Positions 1-6,815 of a stretch of 23,515 bases of DNA are shown here, one piece after another. This DNA comes from JAABUE01 sp034431895 (lineage in GTDB: Bacteria; Chloroflexota; Anaerolineae; Anaerolineales; Villigracilaceae). The translations under genes and the position numbers were made by a program. The stretch lies in NCBI GenBank assembly GCA_034431895.1, contig DAOUCM010000055.1:1-23515 (forward strand), read 5' to 3'. The notes below the pieces were generated by a model. It saw nothing but the letters and a program-made list of their open reading frames with translations. It made no database searches and had not been told where the DNA came from. Each line of letters begins with the position of its first letter. Position 1 is the stretch's first letter.

Positions 1-164
1 CGCAAGACCATCAACTGCTGCGAAATGTACGCCTGCCGCCAGCCGAAAGTCGCTTCCATGTGGCAGACGCATTCTTCGCCCTCGCGCAACAGATCGAGGA
101 TGGCCAGCCGCGCGGGGTGACTGAGCGCCTTGTAGAGTCTGGTTTCTTGCTCGTAGAGTTCCAT
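1..164 (-). CDS. ArsR-family transcriptional repressor, 5' part
   Basis: Only the first 54 codons are inside the window; the gene runs off the left edge. The visible protein starts MELYEQETRLYKALSHPARL and continues into a winged-helix fold with the LSHPARLAIL helix that is typical of ArsR/SmtB repressors. It carries ECVCHME at about residues 31-37, which sits where ArsR proteins have the ELCVCDL metal(loid)-binding loop with two cysteines. The later QAYISQQLMVLR segment matches the recognition helix. Family members repress their own operon and release DNA when they bind As, Sb, Cd, Zn or similar thiophilic ions. The actual ligand cannot be told from a fragment. The start is supported by an upstream promoter and operator, with GGTG 5 bases before the ATG as a weak ribosome site. 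Neighbouring resistance genes, if any, lie outside the window. Confidence 0.85.
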   Translation of the reverse strand, partial: MELYEQETRLYKALSHPARLAILDLLREGEECVCHMEATFGWRQAYISQQLMVL

Positions 165-176
165 TGGTTCACCTAT

Positions 177-192
177 ATTCAATTTCTTGAAT
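177..192. promoter_or_regulatory. Palindromic operator, probably for the ArsR-family repressor
   Basis: ATTCAA (177-182) and TTGAAT (187-192) are a perfect 6-bp inverted repeat with a 4-base centre. It lies between the -10 box and the start codon and covers the predicted transcription start. ArsR/SmtB operators are typically AT-rich imperfect palindromes with ATTCAA- or ATCAA-type half sites in this place. The arrangement fits negative autoregulation by blocking RNA polymerase; binding itself is inferred. Confidence 0.65.
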
Positions 193-193
193 G

Positions 194-222
194 ATTATAC
201 GACCATCGAAAAGATACGTCAA
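194..222 (-). promoter_or_regulatory. Sigma-70-type promoter of the arsR-like gene
   Basis: Read on the minus strand, TTGACG (222-217) is followed after exactly 17 bases by TATAAT (199-194). This is 5/6 and 6/6 match to the sigma-70 consensus with ideal spacing. The predicted start of transcription is near 187, about 23 bases before the ATG at 164. It is the best promoter match I noticed in the window. Confidence 0.8.
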
Positions 223-506
223 CGTAACGAATATCACCAAGAAGAGATGACAAGAGGATACTCCAGCCTTGCAAAAACTTCTTTTCGTTTCTCCAGGCCA
301 CACACTCCCCCATTCCTCGTTGATCCTTTCGCGCTTTTCGCCTTTTTCGCGTAATTTGCGTTGAGTCGACGCCCATTGGATTCTGCCCGGAAGTTCCAGG
401 CTTCAAGAGGCATATGTCCACGCACTTCGCCCTCCGCGTGAACAGCAAGAGAGCGTATAATGGGTAAAACACCACGTCAGAGAGGATGTAAACCCACCGT
501 CTGCAT
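223..506. other. Intergenic region between divergent genes
   Basis: No convincing coding sequence is seen on either strand. Open frames here on the minus strand lack a family signature and a ribosome site. On the plus strand TATAAT occurs at 456-461, a possible -10 box for the gene at 507, but the bases 16-18 upstream do not resemble a -35 box. AGAGAGGA at about 479-486 is too far from the ATG at 507 for a normal Shine-Dalgarno site. Confidence 0.5.
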
Positions 507-1742
507 ATGCAACCCAAAAACTCGAATCCCGGTCGAAAAGACCTTCTTTTGGGCCTCTGCCTGGTCTTGACGACTGCAATCGTCTACTATGCTCAATGGA
601 GTCTCTACCTGAGCGAGATCAACGGCTCCAAAGTGAACATCTACGCACCGCAAAAATATTTCTGGTGGGCCGATGACTCGCGCGAGTACCGCGCCACCGG
701 CGACTGGCTCTTCGGCCATTCTCGAGAAACATTCATCGAATTACGTCCCTGGCTGTATCCGCTCTGGGTAGGAGCCTTTCGCGCAACGCTGGGAGGCAGG
801 GCAGAAACCGCCTTATGGCTCGGTCAAGCCTTGATGTGGTTGGTCAGCGCCGCTCTGCTCTACCTTGCTCTCTACAACAGCACGAAGCGCCCTGCACTGG
901 CTATATTGGGGAGCGCGCTATTCTTCTCACATCCTTCAGCACTCGTCCTCACCTTTCATGGCCTGACCGAGACGCTCAACATTCTGCTGCTCACTGCGCT
1001 GATTTGGCTGCTGACCACGCAGAGAAGACAAAAGTGGTTCTACGCCCTGTTGTTGCTTAGCCTGCTGACGGTGACCAAACCGACTTACCAGATTCAACTT
1101 GTCTTGTTTGGCCTGTATTTCATCTTCAAGAACGCCAAACTGCCCAAATTGAAACTGAGCGGGCTGGCTGCGCTGGCGCTCCTTCCGGTTTGGGTGCAAC
1201 TCGCCATCTCATTGGCCTACAACGGCCGTTTGAGCGTTTCGGACATCGGGCCATATACATTCAAGAACTTCTTCGTAGCGGTTGTATATTCCCACACCGA
1301 AAACCTGCCCTGGCGCGACAGTTTAGCCGTCATTGAAGATTGGGGCCCCCAAGAGCAGTTCGACTATCTGGCAAGTCATCCTCGAGAAAGCCTGCGCACC
1401 TACCGCGATAATCTGCTCGACCGCAACTTGTGGATTGGCTCTTTCTTTCTGATTGGGGAGGGCAACCGCATGGCCGGCTTTGCGCAGTCTTTCAACGCTC
1501 TGGCGCTCTATGCGCACCTCCTCCTGCTGCCGCTGACATTATACTTCCTGCTCTCCCCTCAATATCGGCACAAAGAACAGATTGCCTTGCTCTACTCCAT
1601 TTTCCTGATTCAGACGCTGGTTACAGGCATTTCTACCGGTCAAGAAGACCGTCTGACGATTACCGGGCTGCCGCTGTGGATTTTCACCTACCTGACCGTG
1701 TTGCCCGCCTTATTTGGTCGCCAGGAAGGAGAAGAAGCCTGA
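507..1742 (+). CDS. Polytopic membrane protein, GT-C glycosyltransferase-like
   Basis: A 411-residue, strongly hydrophobic protein with about 9-11 predicted membrane segments. The first is at about residues 12-32. After it comes an extracytoplasmic loop with an acidic pair (Asp56-Asp57, in WWADDSREY) and then RPWLYPLW at 80-87. An acidic residue in loop 1 followed by an R-P-x-x-Y-P element before the next helix is the usual look of GT-C enzymes of the dolichyl/undecaprenyl-phosphate mannosyltransferase and ArnT type (GT39, PMT_2). These transfer a sugar from a lipid carrier outside the membrane. Substrate and acceptor cannot be named. The stop codon lies one base before the next gene, so the two are very likely cotranscribed. 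The ATG at 507 lacks a clear ribosome site, so the start is moderately certain. A non-enzymatic membrane protein remains possible. Confidence 0.65.
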   Translation: MQPKNSNPGRKDLLLGLCLVLTTAIVYYAQWSLYLSEINGSKVNIYAPQKYFWWADDSREYRATGDWLFGHSRETFIELRPWLYPLWVGAFRATLGGRAETALWLGQALMWLVSAALLYLALYNSTKRPALAILGSALFFSHPSALVLTFHGLTETLNILLLTALIWLLTTQRRQKWFYALLLLSLLTVTKPTYQIQLVLFGLYFIFKNAKLPKLKLSGLAALALLPVWVQLAISLAYNGRLSVSDIGPYTFKNFFVAVVYSHTENLPWRDSLAVIEDWGPQEQFDYLASHPRESLRTYRDNLLDRNLWIGSFFLIGEGNRMAGFAQSFNALALYAHLLLLPLTLYFLLSPQYRHKEQIALLYSIFLIQTLVTGISTGQEDRLTITGLPLWIFTYLTVLPALFGRQEGEEA

Positions 1743-1743
1743 C

Positions 1744-3777
1744 ATGCGTTCCTCCGCCAAGAGCATCCCCCTCGCCATCTTTCTGTTGACCTTGCTCACC
1801 TACGGGACGATGCTGCCGTGGACGGGCTTCTATTGGGACGATTGGCCGTTTGCCTGGATTGCCGAATTTCTTGGCCCACAGGAATTCATGCCGGCTTTTG
1901 CGCCCTTTCGGCCTTTTTTGGGCCCGATCTTTTTCGGGACAACCAGCCTGCTCCCGCCAAATCCGCTCTTGTGGCAGTCCCTGGCGTTGTTGCTGCGCCT
2001 TGCGACAACCTTATGCGCCTGGTGGATATTCAAGACTCTCTGGCCTGCAGCGCGCTGGCAAACGCTGAGCGCCGCTTTGTTCTTCCTGGTCTTCCCGGCT
2101 TACAGCCAGCATTGGGTTGCCTACACGCACATCAATCAAGAATGGATTCCTTTTCTTTTCTACCTCCTTTCGTTCGGCTCGACCGCCCAAGCCATCCGCA
2201 ACCCCGCCAGGTTTGGACGCTATACCGCGTTTGCCCTCATCTTCCTGGTCTTGGGCGTCTTTCCCACCGAATATTTTGCCACCCAGGAGCCGCTGCGACT
2301 GCTCTTCCTTTGGGCGCTGACGGCAGGAGGCCATCCCCTGCCCGGCCTGCGGCGCGCTCTCAAACTGTGGCTGCCCTATCTGTTGGTGTGGGCCTGCAAC
2401 GCCGCCTGGCTGGTCTACTACTATAAATTTGGCGGTTACGCTTCGTACAACGTAGCCGTCGAATCGCCGGTTGCATTATCAGAAAATCCCGCCTTGAATT
2501 TCATCCTCACCCTGGGCGAGGCTGTCTGGAAAGTTGGCGTCTATGGTTGGATTCAAATCCTGCCGCTGGCAGCGCGTTCCTTGAGCAACCCATCCACGCA
2601 AATGGCGCTGGCAGGCATCGCAATCGGTTTTGCGTACCTGGCTGCCTGGCTGGGCGACGTTTCGAGGCGGCTCAATGCAGACGCGGACGCGACCAGGCGT
2701 GGAAAAAGCCTGAGTTGGGGGCAGCAGGCCGTGATGTTCGGTCTGACCGGCATCCTGCTTGGGCGCATCCCCTCTTGGGCGGCCGGTCTGCCTTTGACCC
2801 TACAGTCCATCAACGACCGTTTCGCGATTTCGATGATGCTGGGCGGCAGCCTGTTCTTGGCCGGGCTGGTGGAACTGGCTGTGGGCCAACGTCGTTTCCG
2901 ATCACTTACCGTAGCGTTCCTGCTGGCGTTGGGCATCGGCCAGCAGGTATACACCGCCAACGACTTCCGCCGCGATTGGGCGCGCCAGCAAGACATTTTC
3001 TGGCAATTCGCGTGGCGTATCCCCGCGCTGCAACCCGGGACGCTCATCCTGACCCACGAACTGCCGCTCAACTACGAAACCGATATGGGCCTGACCGCGC
3101 CCTTGAACTGGATGTATGCGCCTCACTACGCCGGCGGCGACCTGCCTTATGCGCTGCTGTATACCCGCACGCGGCTGGGAGGCGCCTCGCTGCCCAGGCT
3201 GGAAAAAGGCGTACCGGTCTCGTTCGAATATCGCACCGTGAGATTCGTCGGCTCGACAGATCAGGTTTTGACCGTGCTTGTCCCTCCCAACGCCTGTCTG
3301 CGCGTGCTGGACGCGCGTTATGCGGGCGGTGAAACCTATGAACGCCAGCCACGCTATCTGCGGGATGCCATTCCGCTTTCCAACCCTGCCTTGATACGGA
3401 CAGAGGCGCCGCCGCACATGCCCCCTTCACTCTTCGGCAAAGAACCGCCGCATACCTGGTGTTACTATTATGAAAAAGCAGAATTGGCGCGTCAGAGGGG
3501 GGATTGGGAAGAAGTAGCCGCGCTAGGGAACCAGGCGCGCGCTCAGGGCCTCGTTCCCGGCGACGCACTGGAATGGCTGCCTTTCATCGAGGCCTACGCG
3601 CTGACCGGCGAACCAGACGCGGCGCGCGAGATTTCACTGCTGGCCTATGCAGACGACTCGCGCCCCCGAAAAGGATTGTGCTACACCTGGAAACGCATCG
3701 CAGAAGAAAACCCACATCGGCCAGATATCGAAATACTGGCGTCCGACATGCTGGCAGGTATCCAATGTTCACGCTGA
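1744..3777 (+). CDS. Large polytopic membrane protein with soluble C-terminal domain, GT-C-like
   Basis: A 677-residue protein. The N-terminal two thirds hold about 10 membrane segments. After the first one, loop 1 contains FYWDDWPF (about residues 29-36), an acidic pair in the position used by GT-C transferases. Residues from about 410 on are mostly soluble. This part includes a beta-rich stretch and, near the C-terminus (about 575-650), helical sequence with a TPR-like look (WEEVAALGNQARAQG, then EAYALTGEPDAAREISLLA). I chose the ATG at 1744 because AGGAAGGAG lies about 12 bases upstream and the previous gene stops at 1742. A TTG 30 bases further upstream in frame is possible but would overlap that gene. 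The job is probably envelope glycan or lipid-linked sugar transfer together with the preceding gene. The substrate is unknown, and no catalytic assignment beyond the Asp pair is possible. Confidence 0.6.
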   Translation: MRSSAKSIPLAIFLLTLLTYGTMLPWTGFYWDDWPFAWIAEFLGPQEFMPAFAPFRPFLGPIFFGTTSLLPPNPLLWQSLALLLRLATTLCAWWIFKTLWPAARWQTLSAALFFLVFPAYSQHWVAYTHINQEWIPFLFYLLSFGSTAQAIRNPARFGRYTAFALIFLVLGVFPTEYFATQEPLRLLFLWALTAGGHPLPGLRRALKLWLPYLLVWACNAAWLVYYYKFGGYASYNVAVESPVALSENPALNFILTLGEAVWKVGVYGWIQILPLAARSLSNPSTQMALAGIAIGFAYLAAWLGDVSRRLNADADATRRGKSLSWGQQAVMFGLTGILLGRIPSWAAGLPLTLQSINDRFAISMMLGGSLFLAGLVELAVGQRRFRSLTVAFLLALGIGQQVYTANDFRRDWARQQDIFWQFAWRIPALQPGTLILTHELPLNYETDMGLTAPLNWMYAPHYAGGDLPYALLYTRTRLGGASLPRLEKGVPVSFEYRTVRFVGSTDQVLTVLVPPNACLRVLDARYAGGETYERQPRYLRDAIPLSNPALIRTEAPPHMPPSLFGKEPPHTWCYYYEKAELARQRGDWEEVAALGNQARAQGLVPGDALEWLPFIEAYALTGEPDAAREISLLAYADDSRPRKGLCYTWKRIAEENPHRPDIEILASDMLAGIQCSR

Positions 3778-3914
3778 CCACGCTTTACGGCTCATACGAT
3801 TGGAGCAGGGTGATCTACCCGGCCGCATCTGCCCACCGGTGCACAGAGCCGAGCGCATCGCCCAGGCAGTACTCGGCGGTCGAGCCAGCCTGTTGCGAGA
3901 TGCGACGCAGGCCA

Positions 3915-3938
3915 CTTGCCCTGAGCATGGTCGAAGGG
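3915..3938. repeat. Short dispersed-repeat motif (CTTGCCCTGAGC...TCGAAGGG type)
   Basis: The segment begins CTTGCCCTGAGC and ends TCGAAGGG, with CCCT/AGGG ends that can pair. From memory, variants of this motif occur many times between genes in several bacterial phyla. Only one copy was noticed in this window, so its repeat status rests on recollection, not on the window itself. Confidence 0.4.
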
Positions 3939-4005
3939 TAGGTATAGGCGGTATCCCCCAGTTCTGGCGGCTGTTGCACTCAAAGCCGCTCCGTGTTTTA
4001 TATGA

Positions 4006-4133
4006 ATGAGTCCGCTGCAACAAGGTAAAAATCGAACCACTGAGACGCGGAGACACCGAGTGTGACAATGAAAGAAATCTCTGCGACTCTGTGTCTTCGT
4101 GGTGAAACTTCAAGGTTTTTGCAGTGGACTCAT
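4006..4133. repeat. MITE-like nested inverted repeat
   Basis: Outer arms ATGAGTCCGCTGCAA (4006-4020) and TTGCAGTGGACTCAT (4119-4133) pair over 15 bp with one mismatch. Inside them is a second, longer imperfect palindrome (4036-4103), whose arms start ACCAC and end GTGGT and carry GAGAC/GTCTC and CGAGT/ACTCT blocks. The 128-bp element has no coding capacity. No convincing target-site duplication is visible at the ends. The inner part resembles a hairpin repeat I recall from many genomes, with ACCACTGAGAC-like starts. Confidence 0.65.
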
Positions 4134-4146
4134 GAATGTGAACCGC

Positions 4147-5364
4147 TCAACCTGTTCGCGGTTTCTTGCGGGCACGGCGAGCAGGTGTTTTCTGGCTCAG
4201 TTCATCGAGCAGTTCTGCCAGTTCGGTCTCTTCCCCTTTTTGGTTGTTGATGTACTCCGTCATGAATGGCGAGCGGCGCAGACGCAGGCACATGGGGGCA
4301 ACGGTTTTCAAGTCTTCCAGCGTCACGTCGGTACGACCATCGGCGGCAGCATAGGCGCGCGCCGCCTCGAACCAGGTGATTTCGGCACGCAGTGAGTCGA
4401 TGCCCATTTTCTGCACCAGGGCAATGGCAGGGTTGGCTACCTCGTCCGAAAGGGTCACTTGCCGCAGACGCTGGCGCGCCGCCGCGACCTCGGCGCTGGC
4501 GACCTGCATTTCTGCGCTGAATTGGGCCACCATCGAACGCGGGTTGGTCAAGTACGCCTGAACGCGGCGATAGGCTTCGAGACGTTCGGCCTGCGTTTCC
4601 AGGCCTTTGACAAGGACGCGCAACCCAAAGCGGTCCAATATCTGCGGGCGCAGGCGGCCTTCTTCGGGGTTCATTGAACCGATCAACAAGAAGCGCGCAC
4701 GATAGGTAGCGCTGACCGGCCCTCGCCGCACGGTGTAAGAGCCTTGCGCCGCTGCATCCAGGATGGCATCTACGATGGCATCTTCCAGCAAGTTGACCTC
4801 GTCAATGTAGAGCAGGTTGCGATCTGCCTGGGCTAAGATGCCGCGCCGCACTTTCATGCGCTCATGCAAGAGGGCAGCCCGCTCGTCAATGCCGCCAACG
4901 ACATCTTCCAACTGAGCATTGAGCGGCAATTCCACCAAACGCACGCGGTCGGTGATGGTGAGGGGGCGCCCTTCGGCATACTTTTTGGCACAGTCGGGAC
5001 AGACGGCGGTCATGCCACCGGTCTCTATATCTTCAGGCAGGCAGCCATAGTAACAAGCGCTGCGTTCCACTTGCGGCAGCAAGTCAAGCAGGCTGCGGAC
5101 GGCGGTGGTCTTGGCCGTACCGCGTGGGCCAATGAGCAAGATGCCGCCAATGTTGGGGTTGATCAGCCCAAGCACGAGCGCCAGTTTCATCTCTCGCTGC
5201 CCAATGATAGCCAGGAAAGGAAAGGGAAGGGGCTCGGCCAGTCCGCTGTCTTCCTGCGGCAGTTCGGTCAGGGCCTTGCCAGAAACATGCTCGACCAGTT
5301 CGCGCAAGGTACGAAACGGATGGGCAACGGGTTCCTTGGAGTTGACTTCTTCGGTATCACTCAT
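4147..5364 (-). CDS. Magnesium-chelatase subunit I-like AAA+ ATPase (ChlI/BchI type)
   Basis: A 405-residue AAA+ protein. Walker A is GPRGTAKT at about 79-86, Walker B LLYIDE at 184-189, sensor-1 region GSMNPEEG at 229-236 and the arginine-finger region LDRF at 243-246. The NPEEGRLRPQ(I/L)LDRFG stretch is diagnostic of the ChlI/BchI branch. A four-cysteine cluster (Cys104, Cys108, Cys122, Cys125, the last pair as CPDC) lies just after Walker A and may bind a metal. In phototrophs ChlI drives Mg insertion into protoporphyrin with ChlD and ChlH. Here neither partner is present, and the protein sits behind a thioesterase, so it may serve another metal-insertion or MoxR-like remodelling role. The ATG at 5364 is 4 bases after the upstream stop, so translation is likely coupled. 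A longer N-terminus would overlap the thioesterase gene and is unlikely. Confidence 0.85.
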   Translation of the reverse strand: MSDTEEVNSKEPVAHPFRTLRELVEHVSGKALTELPQEDSGLAEPLPFPFLAIIGQREMKLALVLGLINPNIGGILLIGPRGTAKTTAVRSLLDLLPQVERSACYYGCLPEDIETGGMTAVCPDCAKKYAEGRPLTITDRVRLVELPLNAQLEDVVGGIDERAALLHERMKVRRGILAQADRNLLYIDEVNLLEDAIVDAILDAAAQGSYTVRRGPVSATYRARFLLIGSMNPEEGRLRPQILDRFGLRVLVKGLETQAERLEAYRRVQAYLTNPRSMVAQFSAEMQVASAEVAAARQRLRQVTLSDEVANPAIALVQKMGIDSLRAEITWFEAARAYAAADGRTDVTLEDLKTVAPMCLRLRRSPFMTEYINNQKGEETELAELLDELSQKTPARRARKKPRTG

Positions 5365-5368
5365 GGCG

Positions 5369-5842
5369 TTACTTTTTGGAAAGACGATATTCCTGCCGTT
5401 TTTGGGCTTGTTCGAGCCGCCATTTTTCGCTCTCGGTCTCGGCAAACAGCGGCGGAACCGGGGCCGGCTTGTCATCCTCGCCGAGGGCAACGTAGACCAG
5501 ATAGGCGGTGTTGGTGTGAGTCTGCTCTCCGGTCACCGGATTTTCGGCTACCACCTGCACCTCGGCCTCCATCGAGGTGCGCCCGGCATAAGTCACTTCG
5601 GCGGTGAGGATGACCAGATCGCCAATGCGGATAGGTTGACGAAAGACCATCGAGTCGATGGCTACGGTGACGACCCGCCGCTGAGCATGGCGCATACAAG
5701 CCAGGGCCCCGGCTTCGTCCACCAGTTTCATGATCCAGCCACCATGCACATGGCCCTGACTGTTGGCGTGTTCTGGCTGCATGAGTTGGGCAATGCTGAT
5801 GCGCGAAGCGCGAATAGGTTTGGCTTTCAAGGATGTAGACAT
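5369..5842 (-). CDS. Acyl-CoA thioesterase, hotdog fold (YciA/BACH type)
   Basis: A 157-residue protein of one hotdog domain. The segment MQPEHANSQGHVHGGWIMKL (residues 21-40), followed by VDEAGALACMRHA, matches the signature of cytosolic hexameric acyl-CoA thioesterases: Asn27, the glycine pair before the long helix, and Asp42 as the likely catalytic acid. These enzymes hydrolyse acyl-CoA to free acid and CoA. Chain-length preference cannot be read from the sequence. A charged C-terminal tail (about 130-157) follows the domain. The start at 5842 is one base after the stop of the upstream gene. A further upstream in-frame ATG at 5914 would lie wholly inside that gene. It belongs to the three-gene operon running from 6224 to 4147. 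Confidence 0.88.
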   Translation of the reverse strand: MSTSLKAKPIRASRISIAQLMQPEHANSQGHVHGGWIMKLVDEAGALACMRHAQRRVVTVAIDSMVFRQPIRIGDLVILTAEVTYAGRTSMEAEVQVVAENPVTGEQTHTNTAYLVYVALGEDDKPAPVPPLFAETESEKWRLEQAQKRQEYRLSKK

Positions 5843-5843
5843 T

Positions 5844-6224
5844 TCAATCCAGGTCTTCGCGGAATTCACCGCTATCCAACGTGTGCAGGCGTTCCGGTTC
5901 GTCGAGCAAGACATCTATCTGACCGAGAGTCAATTCGCGCATCATCGGGGGCAGCGGGACGGTGGCCGGGGGGGAGACCTTGCCCGGAGACGGAGGCGGC
6001 TGCAAGCGTGGTTTGAGCGTGCTGGTAGAGCGTTTCCGCAGGATGCGCCGGTCGTCGGTCAGATATCCGACATAGTAGCCCAGCACAGAGTAGACTTCTC
6101 GTTTGGGCGTCACGAAGCCAATCCATTCGCCCAGACGGTTGAACAGGTGAGGGTATAGCAAAAAGGCTTCAGCGTCTCCGCGGGAGGTATAGATGGGAAT
6201 CAGTTTTAGAGCAGTTGAATCCAT
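5844..6224 (-). CDS. Small conserved protein, possibly a beta-flower-like domain
   Basis: A 126-residue protein of unknown function and first gene of the operon. The N-terminal half (about 1-68) is built from short beta-like repeats (LGEWIGFVTPKREVYSVLGYY, then VGYLTDDRRILRKR). Their G-x-x-hydrophobic spacing reminds me of the 4-fold beta-flower family, but I cannot confirm this. The middle is proline-rich (about 75-95) and the C-terminal end acidic (ELTLGQIDVLLDEPERL). There is no signal peptide or membrane segment. AGGAGG at 6235-6230 lies 5 bases before the ATG at 6224 and fixes the start. Confidence 0.6.
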   Translation of the reverse strand: MDSTALKLIPIYTSRGDAEAFLLYPHLFNRLGEWIGFVTPKREVYSVLGYYVGYLTDDRRILRKRSTSTLKPRLQPPPSPGKVSPPATVPLPPMMRELTLGQIDVLLDEPERLHTLDSGEFREDLD

Positions 6225-6253
6225 ACATGCCTCCTAAAATCAATCCTGGCGCT

Positions 6254-6346
6254 GCGCCGCAGTTGCCTGCCTTCCAGACACCCACCCAGCCTGTCCTGGC
6301 GGCTGCCTAGGAGACAGGCTGGCATTTGCCCAGGGAATTGCGGCGC
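6254..6346. repeat. Long composite hairpin between gtrA-like gene and downstream operon
   Basis: Inner arms CCAGCCTGTC (6286-6295) and GACAGGCTGG (6313-6322) are a perfect 10-bp inverted repeat. Outer arms at 6254-6269 (GCGCCGCAGTTGCCTG) and 6331-6346 pair at 14 of 16 positions. The whole can fold as one interrupted stem-loop. No T-run follows on the minus strand, so it is not a textbook intrinsic terminator. It may be a mobile palindromic element that also separates the two transcription units. Confidence 0.6.
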
Positions 6347-6362
6347 GAACCCAGTCCATAGA

Positions 6363-6815
6363 TTAATCTACATCATTATACGTCCAATAGCGGTTGACAA
6401 AGAAGTTCCAAAGCATGACAATTCCGACTGCCAGGGCCAAAGTCAGATTCTTGGCAATCAGGTCAGGGCTGAGCGGCAGACGAAATTCGAGGCGTTCGAG
6501 CAAGCGAAAGAGGGGCGGCTCGACAAAATGCAGGATAGGAATGCGGATGCCTACGCCAGCCACGTTGACGGCGAAGAACATCGCCAGTTGATGGGCAATG
6601 GCGCGGGAGCGCGATTCAGGGTAGGTCCAGTAACGATTCCATATGAAATTACTGATGACCGCACAGATAAAAGAAATCGTTCCCGCCGCAACCAGCGGCA
6701 TGGCGACCGTTTGGGTGAGCAGGTTCATCACGCCAAAATCAATCACCGCGCCAATGGCGCCGACGACGGTAAATTTCAAGAAACGCTCGCGTTCTTTGGC
6801 GTTGTTCAGGATCAT
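6363..6815 (-). CDS. GtrA-family membrane protein
   Basis: A 150-residue protein with four hydrophobic segments (about 14-33, 42-62, 78-97, 122-142). It has the family hallmarks FLKFTVVGAIGAVIDFGVMN near the start, NFIWNRYWTY between helices 2 and 3, and NFFVNRYWTYNDVD at the end. GtrA-like proteins are thought to flip or help transfer undecaprenyl-linked glucose or other sugars in O-antigen and wall glycan synthesis. The ATG at 6815 overlaps the stop of the SDR gene (ATGA), so the pair is translationally coupled. A longer N-terminus from 6890 would overlap the SDR gene extensively and is rejected. Confidence 0.88.
   Translation of the reverse strand: MILNNAKERERFLKFTVVGAIGAVIDFGVMNLLTQTVAMPLVAAGTISFICAVISNFIWNRYWTYPESRSRAIAHQLAMFFAVNVAGVGIRIPILHFVEPPLFRLLERLEFRLPLSPDLIAKNLTLALAVGIVMLWNFFVNRYWTYNDVD

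Larger units (their letters stand above)
3778..4146. other. Non-coding region between convergent genes, with repeats
   Basis: This 369-base gap separates two convergent genes. Frames that remain open across it are continuations of shadows of the upstream gene and have no start, ribosome site or recognisable family. It contains a dispersed-repeat motif (3915-3938) and a MITE-like nested inverted repeat (4006-4133). No classical terminator with a T-run is visible; the nested repeat may end transcription from both sides. Confidence 0.6.

Noticed and set aside
3778..4009. Plus-strand frame with LIRLEQGDLPGRI that looks like a protein start, perhaps a decayed gene
   Set aside because: The frame continues from a shadow of the upstream gene, has no start codon or ribosome site, and runs through a repeat motif. 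I could not assign it to a family with confidence.
4864..6016. Plus-strand frames of 247 and 303 codons
   Set aside because: They lie opposite the ChlI-like ATPase and thioesterase, whose active-site motifs are intact on the minus strand.
6286..6322. Classical intrinsic terminator for the GtrA gene
   Set aside because: The stem is good but no T-run follows on the minus strand, and a further pair of outer arms makes a repeat element more likely.
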